Below the pieces are notes generated by a model. That model ran no database searches. It was not told the DNA's origin and saw nothing but the letters and a program-made list of their open reading frames with translations. The position numbers and the translations under genes are program-made. This document shows positions 30,199 to 41,158 of a stretch of DNA of 42,448 nt, piece by piece; position 1 is the first letter of the stretch, and the number at the start of each line of letters is the position of its first letter. This DNA is from Oehlia diaphana (lineage: Eukaryota; Glomeromycota; Glomeromycetes; Glomerales; Glomeraceae). The stretch covers positions 1-42,448 of the forward strand of contig QZLH01000123.1 in the NCBI GenBank assembly GCA_003833135.1, in the 5' to 3' direction.

Positions 30199-31953
30199 TA
30201 ATTGTTTATAATTTAAACTAACTATTATTAAATAATATAGAGTGTAAGTTATTTAATTAATTATATTATTTACTTATTTATATAATATAAACATATAATT
30301 AAACTAACTAATTTCTTTATTTAAAAAATTAAATAATATAGGGAGTAAGTTATTTATTTAATTATATTATTTACTTATTTATATAATATTTACATATAAT
30401 TTAAACTAACAAATTTCTTTATTTAATAAATTATTTTGTAACTTATTTTAGCTGCTGGTAAGCCTATTTAATTCTATTATTTGCTTATTTATAGCAAATA
30501 ATTTAATTTAACAAATTTCTTTATTAAAATATTATTCTGTAATTTATTTTAGTTAGTAAGTCATAAGTTATTTATTTAATTCTATTATTACTCATTTATA
30601 TAATATTACACTAACTAATTTCTTTATTTAAAAAATTATTGAATAATATAGGAAGTAATTATTTATATTACTTATTTATATTTTACTTATTTATAATATT
30701 TGCATATAATTTAAACTTACTAATTTCTTTATTTAAAACAATTATTATTTTGTAATTTATTTTAGTTAGTAAGTCATAAGTTATTTATTTAATTCTTTTA
30801 TTACTTATTTATATAATATTTACACTAACTAATTTCTTTATTTAAAAAATTATAAAAAAATATAGAAAGTAAGTTGTTTATTTTAATTCTATTATTACTT
30901 ATTTTACTTATTTGTATAATATTTACACAAATAATTTCTTTATTTAAAAAATTATTATATAATATAGAAAGTAAAGTTATTTATTTAATTATATTATTAT
31001 TTATATATTACTTATTTATATATAATTCATATAATTTAACTAATTTCTTTATTTTAATAAAAAAATATTTTGTAATTTATTTTTAGTTGGTAAGTCATAA
31101 GTTATCTATTATTACTCATTTATATATTACTTATTTAAATCATATAATTTAAACTAACTAATTTCTTTATTTTAAAAAAAAATATTAAATAACGTAGATT
31201 GTAAGTTGTTTATTTAATTTTATTATTACTTATTTATATAATAATTACATATAATTAAACTAACTAATTTCTTTATTTTAAAAAAAAATATTTTGTAATT
31301 TATTTTAGTTGGTAAGTTATAAGTTATTTGTTTAATTCTATTATTCCTTATTGTTATAATATGTACATATAATTTAAACTAATTTCATAATAGATCGTAA
31401 GTTATAAAGTTATTTATTTACTTATTTATATAATATTTACTTATAATTTAAACTAACTAATTTCTTCATTTAAAAAATCATTAGATAATATACAGAGTAA
31501 ATTATTTATTTAATTCTATTATCACTTATTTATATAATATTTACATATAATTTAAACTAACTAATTTCTTTACTTAAAAAAATTATTAAATAATATAGGG
31601 TGTAAGTTATTTATTTAATTCTACTATCACTTATTTATAATATTTATATTTAATTTTGACTAACTAATTTCTTTATTGAAAAATTATTTATTATATAGCT
31701 TGTAAGATATTTATATTTCTATTGTTATATATTCGTTTTTTATAATTTTTATTTGTTAACTAAATTCTTTTATTTAAAAAAATATCTTTTACTTTAGTTG
31801 GTAAGTTGTAAATTATAGGCTATTATATATATTTATCCAAAAACTAAGATTTATATTACATTTATTACATTAAATTTTTAGAGTAAGTAATAATTTATTT
31901 TAGTGTAATTATAACACAAGCTATAATATAATTTTAACTATTTAAATTGATAG

Positions 31954-34361
31954 ATTTGGAAAAAGTGAAAATGCAATTATAGATGATTTTATTTTTAAAA
32001 ATGAATTAAAATGGATTCCTTATAACAAATTTAAAAACATTGAATATCTTAATGAAGGAGGATTTGGTATTATATATAAAGCTACTTGGTTAAATAATAA
32101 TTGAGATGAAGAAGTGATTCTTAAATGTCATAAGAATTTAAATGAAAATTTAAATGAATTTTTAAAAGAAGTATGATAGTAAATTACTTTCTATTTTTAA
32201 TTTAAATTAAGATTTATTAAAACACTAAAAGATTTGTTGGTTGCCGATCGTACTAAAATAGAAAAGCTTGATTCGAAATGTATTTATATAATCAGCAAAT
32301 CAATACCAAAGATGGGGGATCAGCATCTTAAAATGGAAATCACTCAAAAACTAATCTTATGTTAACGTTAAGTTAACGTTAACGTTAACCTATCATGACA
32401 TGTCAATCATTTCAAGTCATTACAATAACGTGACGCGCCACCCACCCACCCATAAGGTCATATTGCACTTTTATAGAATGTTCTTTCTTGCTTAAAAATT
32501 GTGGGATAAAATTTTTAGCAAATCATGTGAAAACTGAATAATATTTTTGTCAGCCAAAAATGATCAACAACCGGATGACAAATTTAATGTTATGTAAATA
32601 AACAATTTGTTTGTATTACTTATTTAAATATAGATACATATTTTTTTTATTTTGAACCAAAAAAATAAACAACAATCAAACGGTAAATTTTCATTATCGT
32701 CATCTCATTATCGTTATAATGCTATCATGAAAATTTTTTTTCAGGGTAGTAATTCTAAAAATGATTTTAAATAAATGCTTTATCAAGTAATTCTGTATTA
32801 TTATTTAAAGTTAATCACATATTCTGATATATATATTTTTTTATTTTTGAACCAAAAAATTAACAATCATCAAGATAATTAACCTTAAAATGATTAACAA
32901 GTGAAATAACTAAGCCAAAAATGATTAACAAGCAAAATAAACCGAAAATGATCATCCTTTACCAAATGATAAAAAAATTATGTTAATAGCTAGTTAAGAG
33001 TAATTTCTCATTTTTTTTATAGATATGTTAAATATAAAAAAAAATTTTGCAAATAAAGTGAAAGTTATGGTTTGGCTAGAAAAACCTGGCGAGCGAAGCG
33101 AGCCAAATGAAATTGCATCGTCATAATAAATCACGTGAATATTTAATACACAATCATATGATCTACCAGTAATTTTTCCACCAGTTAAAATTTAGAAATT
33201 CTTTTAAACTATTTATCATAATTATGATACTGTATGGTAGTATAAGCCAACTTAATTAAAAAAAAGTCAGAATTATTACAGTTCTAATTATACTATGACT
33301 ATAGCTCCCTGCCATGTTTAATGTTAACTTGTTTATATTAATAAATTATTGTTATTTTTTATAGTGGGAATATCATATAAGTGTTTTAAGCTCGAATGAT
33401 ATTATATATTTTTATGGATTTACAGAAGATCCAAATACTTCAAAATATATGGTAGTAATGGATTATGCAAATAAAGGTAATTTAAGAGAAAATTTAACAA
33501 GAATAGTTGAAAATAATTGGAATCAAAAATTATATATGTTGTACGAAATTATTTCTGGACTTAATAAGATACATGAAGAAAATCTTATTCATTGTGATTT
33601 TCATGATGGCAATATTTTAAATCATAATTATGGGAATAGGGATGTAATTTATATTAGTGATTTAGGATTATGTCAACCTGTAAAATCGTTTTTGAAAAAG
33701 TATGATATTTATGGTGTTATTCCATTTATGGCTCCAGAAATTTTAAGAGGCAAATCTTATACTCCAGCTAGTGATATATATAGCTTTTCTATGATTATGT
33801 GGGAATTTACATCTGGAGTACCACCATTTAATAATAGAGCACATGATATTCAACTTAGTATAAGTATTTGTAAAGGTGAACGTCCTGAAATTATTGAAAA
33901 TACTCCACAATGTTATGTAGATTTAATGAAAAAATGTTGGAATGAAGATCCATTAAAAAGACCATCTACATCAGAAGTGAATGGAATTATTGAGGATTGG
34001 ATTTTCCGTCCTTATAATAATGAAGTAAATGAAGAATTAAAAAGCAACATTATGGAATTTATAAATGCACCAATTGGGCATAACAATCTTGATACTAGTA
34101 AATCTCATCCTAAAGCATGTTATACAAGTCGCTTACTTGATTTTACTAGTAAAATATCGAATGAAAATCTTAAATGTGAAGATTCACAAGCATATGATTG
34201 TGTAATTAGAGATTCAAGGTTATTAGGTGTGTACTATAATATATTTGCAAATTGTTTATGTGAAATTAATTAATTTATTCAATTATTTAGATGAAAATAC
34301 TAGTAAGAAGTCAAAAAAATTCTTGAAAGTGAAGGTTCACAAGCTAATGAAAAGCAAATGA
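31954..34361 (+). pseudogene. TKL-type protein kinase gene with in-frame stop
   Basis: Exon a is 31954-32170 (one base, then FGKSENAIIDD…). It encodes the first part of the kinase domain with the glycine loop EGGFGIIYK and the VILK lysine strand, but a TGA at 32102-32104 interrupts it just before that strand. A 1194-nt intron (32171-33364) leads to exon b (33365 onward), beginning WEYHISVLSSND. Exon b contains the hinge MVVMDYANKG, catalytic loop HCDFHDGNIL (Cys replacing Arg of HRD, common in this fungal group), DLG in place of DFG, MAPE, a DIYSFSMIMWE helix and the final CWNEDPLKRPS. The end is uncertain: the frame can run to a stop at 34271-34273, or splice at 34227 (GTGTGT) to an exon at 34291 with a stop at 34359-34361. 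Such kinases are massively expanded in Rhizophagus. The stop makes this copy probably inactive unless the TGA exon is skipped or read through. Confidence 0.75.
32171..33364 (+). other. Unusually long intron within the kinase gene, with repeats
   Basis: The flanking exons join in phase 0 (…EFLKE / WEYH…) and the ends are GTATGA and TTATAG. At 1194 nt it is more than ten times longer than the other introns in this window. It holds a cluster of GTTAAC palindromes (about 32360-32390) and two direct copies of a TTTGAACCAAAAAA…TAACAATCA-like segment (about 32650-32685 and 32845-32880). It also holds a perfect-stem GGCGAGC…GCGAGCC patch (about 33089-33105). Insertions have probably enlarged it. Confidence 0.6.
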
Positions 34362-35279
34362 AATGCTAGTAAGTGAAGATTTGAATGATTATATAATTAA
34401 AGAGGATCATTAGGTATGTGCTATGATATATAAAAAAATTAATCTTGCAAATTATTTTATTTATTTAGTTATTAAAACAGATGAAAATTAACTAATTATT
34501 TGTGTTTTTAAAAAAAGATTTATAGTTAATTGAAATCATGCATTCAACAGAAATTTTTCATTATTTATTCTTTTTGGATTTATTTAGACACTAAGGTTAG
34601 AGTACTAGTAAAATATTTTACAAGATACTTAGTTTGTAATTTAAATAATTCCTTTTTTTTTATATTTTATCTAAATATTAAATATTATATTCTTTTTAAG
34701 AATTATTTAAACACTAAAGATAGAGTAGTAAATATTTTACAAATTTCTTAGTTATTAATTTAAATAAATCTTTTTTATTTATAACTTTTTAATTATCAAA
34801 TATAAATTATTAAAATGATATAAGTATATAAAACCATTTCTAATGTAAAAAATTAAAAACAAATGTAAAATTTTTTATACTCATTTCAAGAGTTAATTGT
34901 ATTTATATTAATTTATATTACTTAATAGATTTAAATGTTTTGGGTACTACACTAAAGATATCTGCTGGCTCATATGACACATAAGATATTTATTAATATT
35001 CTATTTGATTTGCAAGTACATTTTGTGCATGCTATAAAATATAATCAAATTTAAAAAAAATCAATGTACATGTACAATAATTATAATAATTATTAGGTTA
35101 CCAAATCACAGTGAATAATTTCCTAATTATACAAACATTTTACAGTATTTGCAAGTTGAAGTGCTAATTTATATTACTATTCCATTTGAGTTTATTAAAA
35201 TTCTCTTTTAAATAGAATTGTAATTATCCTACTCCTTAGTCAATAAATAATTGTTTCCTAATTTTAAAGACTGTATAAA
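34362..35279. other. Region downstream of the kinase with duplicated segments
   Basis: The segment around 34405-34495 looks like a diverged copy of the end of the kinase gene (GTATGTGCTATGATATAT versus GTGTGTACTATAATATAT at 34227). A second duplication is seen between about 34581-34637 and 34705-34757 (ACACTAAG-TTAGAGTA…AATATTTTACAA in both). The rest is A+T-rich with no gene recognised. Confidence 0.45.
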
Positions 35280-36960
35280 TTTTCAAAGCTCTTTTTTACT
35301 TAGATGTCATTTTCGGATTTATATATTCATCAGGATCATCCAAATTTTGACATAGTAACCGGCATATTCAGTAAATAACTTGCCGTCTTTTTTGTAGCGT
35401 AGGCGAAATATTTCTCTTATCATTTTGAGTTATGCATCCTCAATGGTTTTTCCATGTAATGTTACCTGCTGGAATATTATTTACCATAATATACTCACGC
35501 TAAGTTTATTTTGTGTAATATGGTACTTGGTATATATATTAGTTGAACCTTAACCAAATTACCAAAAATTACTCATTTTTTAAACCCGAACCAGACTTAG
35601 GTATATTATTCCTATATTGCTCCAATGCGGTTAGATATGCTAGAATTCAAAATCTCCAATTGCTCATGTTGAAACCCGGTTATTTAATATCCATCTCTTG
35701 GAGTCAAGTGAGTTGATGCAAATTTTGTCTGTTGGATTATGTATGACACAAATCGTTCACATCACAAGAAATTTGCAGTTCAAGGTTCATCTACGTCTTC
35801 TAAAAACGCTCGTAAATATCAATAGTTAGTTCTTTTTTGACAAAAGACTCTTGAGACTCTTTGCCTTTTGCACATTTTTGAAATCCTCTTCAGTCTCTAA
35901 TGCGTAAGATTTAGAACAATTTTCGGCATATCTTAACGCCTGAATTCCTTTTCCACTTTCCAATCACCTTTATTTTTTAGCTCACGTGAGCGTGTCGTCT
36001 GGTTTATTCATCCATTGATCCGGCGGAATTTTTTTGAGTAATGTATGGTCTTTGGAATAATCACTGAAATCAGAGATCCGCATCTTCGATCATGCCAACA
36101 TAAACGTCTTCAGTCTCAATTTTATGATAAATGAATCGGTATCGGTATAATAACATAATTTTGCACGATCTCCATATTAGCGCTTGGTATAGATATACCA
36201 GATATCATACATATAATATCTGCTAAGATCTAAAATCGTTGCTACAACATATATTGGTTTGTTGAGAGTGACATGTGTTAGACTTCGATGTACTGTAATA
36301 AGATTGCGACCACCCAACCATGAAACATTTTTGGCCAACTGGTACCGAGTCCGACCACATTTTTCGTAGGCGGTGGTTTTCACCTATTGCTCGTACTAAA
36401 TCCACTCTTGTGCGATGTCGTACATCCTCCATAGCTTGCATTATTCACCAATTTCCATAAATCTTTTTCGAATGCATTTTTTGCGTTGCGACGTCATACT
36501 GTCACCATATTGTATTTGCTTTAATGTATGGTTCAAGCCAAGAAGATTGACCAAACCCTAATACGCGGCATAAATCCCAAGTTGCATTCCCAATTCATTA
36601 ATGAATGAAATAACGGTCTTTAGTCTCTAATGTCGCCACCAATCTGTAAATTTTCCTCGCTCAATCTCAATTAAATCGACATTTTGGTAAAGGCTAAGAC
36701 GCTAAGTTCTTTGCGTTAATTATCCGGCGTTCCGGACAGAGTGGATAGCTAAAAGATTCGATTCCATCCATTTTAATGTGGAAAGTGTTCAGCATTGCAA
36801 TCAACCGATCTTTGTCATTTTGGCTGGCGCAGGATAGAATACATTTACTGCATAATCTGAATTATTCTCTTCGAACGTGTCAATATCTCTCAATGTTGCT
36901 GGAAATCCATATCGGTGAAATTTAGTAATCTGGTTAGTAAGATTGTGATGAAATTAATAT
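35280..36960 (-). pseudogene. Relic of a family B DNA polymerase (Polinton/Maverick or linear-plasmid type)
   Basis: The stretch is more G+C-rich than its surroundings and reads on the minus strand as many short pieces in changing frames. Recognisable parts, in protein order: a segment near 36540-36600 resembling the region before the polymerase B motif; KDLWKLVNNASYG at about 36430-36465 (B motif of protein-primed polymerases); a stretch near 36200-36290 containing NKPIYV and LDLSRYYMYD; and the C motif YTDTDS at 36132-36149, followed by a segment with ETEDVY. The order and spacing are those of the protein-primed DNA polymerases of Polintons, adinto-like viruses and fungal linear plasmids. 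Numerous stops and frameshifts make it non-functional. The part below about 35900 is less certain. No other genes of such an element were recognised nearby. Confidence 0.65.
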
Positions 36961-37716
36961 TAGGGAGATTAGGATTACTAATTTTATGGAATTTACTTTT
37001 TGATTATGTCTAACTAAGGCTATAATGTACGTATAGTAGGTTGCATCCTAAGCGAGGGATGATAGTATGCGTTCGTTTGAGTGGAGTAAGGTGTTGTTAT
37101 CATTTAATGTTGTAATTGAATTTGTAACAGCGAGCCATCAGAATATAATAATATAATAGATAACAATGCCAAAATTGTGGAATCCAAAAATATTGGAGAT
37201 TATATAAAAATATAAGGTTCGACTATGTTATTACTTCCTAAGGAAATCAAGATCGATATAAAAAAGTAGAGTAGTGAAGTATTCTTTCGCTGCAGTTAAA
37301 AAAAGAAGCCCGCGATAACAAAAAGTGGAATATTTTTAACTTAGTAATTCTTGATATTAAACTTGAAATATTATTATAAATATGTAGAGTATCTTATGTA
37401 CGCCAGATGTGACACTGACGCGTATCTCTTGGCATATATAATTAAGTTAGCGCTAAAACTTCCAAACTTCTATCATATTAAAAAATATCTAATCCTAAAA
37501 TATTAATTCAAAAAAACGATTATATATCAGCTATTTACATATTCTATTTTAATTTGTTTCCTAAATTTACTTGAAAAAAACTAAAAAACTTCTAATATGA
37601 CGAATAAGTATATGTTTTTTATTTTTACATTCCACGTGAACGAAGTTGACGAATAAATATATGTCAAGTGACAATCTATAATTGACATAACTCGACATCC
37701 GAAGCATGACATATTG
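36961..37716. other. Intergenic region, nothing recognised
   Basis: A+T-rich, between the polymerase relic and the 3' end of the second Sel1 gene. TGACGAATAAGTATATGT near 37598 is repeated with small changes near 37648. No gene seen. Confidence 0.45.
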
Positions 37717-39303
37717 TTAATTATATAATTTATTAATACCTGATAAAATATTATCTTTGAATTTTTTGATTACATCATCATTGTTGTATGTTTCTATATG
37801 ATTTTGTGCATCTTTATTCCCATTTTTGGCAGATATTGAATACCATTTAAATGATTTTTTTATATTTTTAGTAACTCCCTTTCCATATTTAAAACAATAT
37901 CCTAAATTATTTTGTGCTTCAGCATTTCCATTTGAAGCAGATTTCATATACAATTTAAATGCCTTTTTTTCATTTATAAGTACACCTTTACCATATTGAT
38001 AACAATGACCTAGATTATTTTGCGCTGCTGTATTTCCTTTTTCAGCTGATTTTGAATACCATTCAAATGCCTTTGTTTCGTTTTTATCTACACCATTACC
38101 ATATTGATAACAACATCCTAAATTGAATTGCCCATCTGCGTCATCATTCTCAGCTGATTGTGAAAACCAATTAAATGCTTTCATTTTATTCTTTTTCGTC
38201 CCTATTCCATCAGCATAACATTCTCCCAACCTATTTTGTGCTTTGGCATTTCCTGCAATTGCCGATCTAAGGTACAATTCAAATGCTTTTATCACATTTT
38301 TTTCTGTTCCTATGGCATTTTCATAACAGTATCCTAAATTAAATTGACCTTCAGCATATCCCGCAAAACCCGCATTTGCAGATTTTAAGTACCATCCAAA
38401 TGCTTTTGTCTCATTTTTACCTATTCCTTTACCAGATAGATAACAGTTTCCTAAATTATTTTGCGCCACTGAATCATTTGATATTGCTAATTTTAAGTAC
38501 TTTTCAAAATTTTCTTTTTCATTTTCATTGTCTGGATAGTAACTACTTTGTTCAGATTTTAAAAACCATTTAAATGCTTCCTTTTCATCTTTTTGTACTC
38601 CTATTCCATCCATATAAAAAATGGCTAAATTATATTGTGCTTCCAAATTTCCATTTTCTGCAGAGTTTAAAAGCCATTTAAAAGCTTTTTCATGATTAGT
38701 TTCTATACCATTTCCATTTTGATAACAGATTGCTAAATTATATTGTGCTTTAATATCACCATTTTTAGCCAATTTTAATAAATTTATAATTTCATTTTGA
38801 TCATCAATTTTTATATTCTTTTTATTTTGATTATATTTAAAACCTTCTACATCCAAGATAATATCTTTATAATAAAATAATGATAATAAATATTTTCCAA
38901 TAATTATATTTTCATTTTTTAATGTATCATTATTTTCAATTAAATGTAATTTATCAAAATTTTCATTTAAAAAATCTTTTTTAGTTTCATTATTAAGAGC
39001 CAAAAAATATAATTCCATAGCTTTTTTCTTATCAATATTACAACCTATACCAAATTGATAAAAAAATCCCATTAAACTTGTGAACCAATTATTACACTCT
39101 TTATGATTTTGCATTAATTTAAGAATTTTTATAGAATTTTTTTTATTATTTAAAATTTCATTTTTTATCCATCCGATCGAAATAATTTCAAAATTATTAA
39201 AATTTTTTGTTTCAATAATTTTACGATAAAAATCTTTTAAAATATTTATTAAAAAATATTCATCATCTTTAATAATAATATTAATATTATTTTCCATCAT
39301 CAT
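37717..39303 (-). CDS. Sel1-like repeat protein, about ten repeats (528 aa)
   Basis: A single-exon gene. The longest frame begins at a TTG, so the start is placed at the first ATG (39303); two more ATGs follow directly and could also serve. The N-terminal 130 residues contain DEYFLINILKDFYRKI and the NWFTSLMGFFYQFGIG segment, matching the other Sel1 protein (EEVFLKEFLKKFYRQV, NWFSSIIGFFYEHDI) in order and spacing. Sel1 repeats start with the FYQFGIGCNIDKKKAMELYF unit. After a non-repeat linker they continue from about residue 185 with patterns such as NNLGHCYQYGKGV and KAFEWYSKSAEKGNTAAQ. One repeat carries an insertion of about 20 residues (YYPDNENEKENFEKY) and one a small insertion (AGFAGYAEGQ). 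No kinase domain, signal peptide or membrane helix is seen. Probably a cytosolic adaptor of the same family as the gene at 9207-11822. Confidence 0.9.
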   Translation of the reverse strand: MMMENNINIIIKDDEYFLINILKDFYRKIIETKNFNNFEIISIGWIKNEILNNKKNSIKILKLMQNHKECNNWFTSLMGFFYQFGIGCNIDKKKAMELYFLALNNETKKDFLNENFDKLHLIENNDTLKNENIIIGKYLLSLFYYKDIILDVEGFKYNQNKKNIKIDDQNEIINLLKLAKNGDIKAQYNLAICYQNGNGIETNHEKAFKWLLNSAENGNLEAQYNLAIFYMDGIGVQKDEKEAFKWFLKSEQSSYYPDNENEKENFEKYLKLAISNDSVAQNNLGNCYLSGKGIGKNETKAFGWYLKSANAGFAGYAEGQFNLGYCYENAIGTEKNVIKAFELYLRSAIAGNAKAQNRLGECYADGIGTKKNKMKAFNWFSQSAENDDADGQFNLGCCYQYGNGVDKNETKAFEWYSKSAEKGNTAAQNNLGHCYQYGKGVLINEKKAFKLYMKSASNGNAEAQNNLGYCFKYGKGVTKNIKKSFKWYSISAKNGNKDAQNHIETYNNDDVIKKFKDNILSGINKLYN

Positions 39304-41158
39304 AACTGTCAAGTATATTTGTGTTTGGTTTAAAATATTTTCTTTTCTTTTTTTTTTTAAAAAAAAAGAATCTTTTTACGAGTTACGACAAAACTCTTTA
39401 TTTAAATATTTATGGTACTAATTAGTGGTGGTACTGCGTCTTTACTTTAAAAGGAAGTTTGTAAGGGTAAAGAATCTCCGAATATTCTGCGGAAATGATA
39501 GTATAGTACTAATATTACGCAATTACGTGATGATCATTACCTCAACTAGTATTTAAACAATTGTAGAAACAGGTTGCCTTTTTTTATTTCAATTATAATT
39601 TAATTGTATTATTTAAATTATAAATAAATATTTATATTACTATTACTGAATCAAAATGAGGACAAATTTAGTTAATAGAATGACTTAGGTGAGCATAACG
39701 GATATTCATGGATTTGTGTAATCTCTCTTCGAAAAATAGATATTAGCTACCCTTTTAAAATAGCACGAAATTGCTAATAAATTTTGAAAAAATTATTTAT
39801 TGTCGGCCTTCCTTAATATATAATTAAAATTACACTCGTAATCGTAATCAGATGATTTGAATTGTGTAACATGTGAAACGCAGCTCTGACGCCTGCCGCA
39901 TGATCTATTTATAGTTAGAATAATTTGATTGTTTGTTGAGTCATGTGGGTCATGTGTCATGCGTAATAACAATTTGGATACTTTTTTTTGCTAAAAATGT
40001 CATAAATCATATTTATTTTTGAATGGTGCAATTACCGCGGCAGATTGCATCGCCGCGCCCTGGTTTTTACTTTTAATTGTTACTTTTTTTAATATTTTTT
40101 TCCGTTTTCTTATAAGCCAGGAAATTTATTAAATAACTTTTCTTTGGTTGAGAAATATTTTCTTAAAAAAATTTTTTTTTTTATTTTTTTTTTTTTCATT
40201 TTTTATTTACTTATTAATTATTGATAACACTTTTATTTTTTTCACTTTTTTCATTTTCTTAATTATTAAAAATATAAAAGTATTGTTACCAAAAAAAATA
40301 AAACCAGTTTAATCACAAGTTAAATGACAATTTAACCGTTTGAATTGTTTCGAAAGAAAGTAAGCACTGTTTGTTTGATTTTAATACCCTCGAAATGACG
40401 CATATGTTATATGGTATATTAAATTAGATGTTCATACTGATGTTTTGTTATTAAAGTTAAAGTAATAATAACCTACATGATTGCAAATATATTTGACATT
40501 TAGTCCATCGATGATCGAAAATCACTCACAGTGATCGAGATTTATATCACAGTTCAGTGTTCTGACCATCTTTTTTTTAATAATACTATTTGACTAATAA
40601 TGAAAATTTAATATTAATAGACTTTTTATCAATCTTTTTTAAATACGAAAGAATATCAAAAAGTATGAATTATTGAGAACCATGTGATAAATGAATTTAA
40701 TCTTAAATCAGATTAATTACGAACCTGTCCTGAACTTTTAGTAAATGTTTTCTCATAATATAGTAAAATTTGATGCAAAAAAAAAAATAATATTGATAAT
40801 ATAAAAAATTGTAATTTTTATTTGTAATTTGTAATTAATAAATTATATAAAGGAAACATTAATTTTATAACGTGTAAAAATCTAGTTGGATATTTGATTA
40901 ACCAATAATAATCAAAAAATTTATGTTTGTTCGTAAATTATTTGAGATGATCTTCATTCATAGCGATGATTCTCATATATATGTTAAAAGGGGGAATTTA
41001 CGTAATTATTATGACCAACCTAATAAATAATAAATATAGAGTGATTCTACTTAAAAATTTTGAAATTCAAGTGATTCCCCATTTGAACTAACCAAAAGTC
41101 CTGATTAGGACAATAAAAATCGCAGACAATTATATATATTGTATATACATGGGGGAGT
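39304..41158. other. Intergenic region with a small G+C-rich hairpin
   Basis: The part next to 39303 is the upstream side of the Sel1 gene (A-rich leader; TATA-like ATTTAAATA near 39402-39410). At 40036-40057 CGCGG and CCGCG can pair around a 12-base loop, in a short G+C-rich patch (CCGCGGC…GCCGCGCCC). T-runs lie at about 40165-40200. No gene recognised. Confidence 0.45.

Larger units (their letters stand above)
26312..31953 (+). repeat. Tandem array of about 46 intron-like units separated by 3-base spacers
   Basis: The array is made of units of about 68-139 bp, mostly near 100 bp. A typical unit begins GTAAGTTATTTATTTAATTC, has a central TATAATTTAAACTAACTAAT (a good branch-site sequence) and ends AATATAG. 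The next unit's GTAAGT starts three bases later. I counted 46 junctions by hand. Examples of TAG end / GTAAGT start: 26446/26450, 27358/27362, 28113/28117, 29604/29608, 30865/30869, 31598/31602. Thirty-nine have an exact GTAAGT. The spacer is exactly 3 bases in 43, 6 bases (CTGCTG) at 30452-30457, and 1 base at 31496 and 31882. One further junction near 27130 has lost its donor. The array starts at a donor after a coding-like exon and stops at the kinase exon. A plain A+T-rich satellite without splicing function is the main alternative. Confidence 0.85.

Noticed and set aside
30874..31086. 70-residue hydrophobic frame
   Set aside because: It is an accidental reading of the A+T-rich array; the frame is not kept between units.
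26312..31953. Reading the array as a CRISPR, a telomeric repeat or a centromere
   Set aside because: Units are about 100 bp, diverged and without unique spacers, so CRISPR does not fit, and no telomere motif is present. A centromeric satellite cannot be fully excluded, but it would not explain the fixed splice motifs and the position between exons.
36177..36441. Two overlapping minus-strand frames of about 70 residues taken as separate genes
   Set aside because: They are fragments of one decayed polymerase in two frames.
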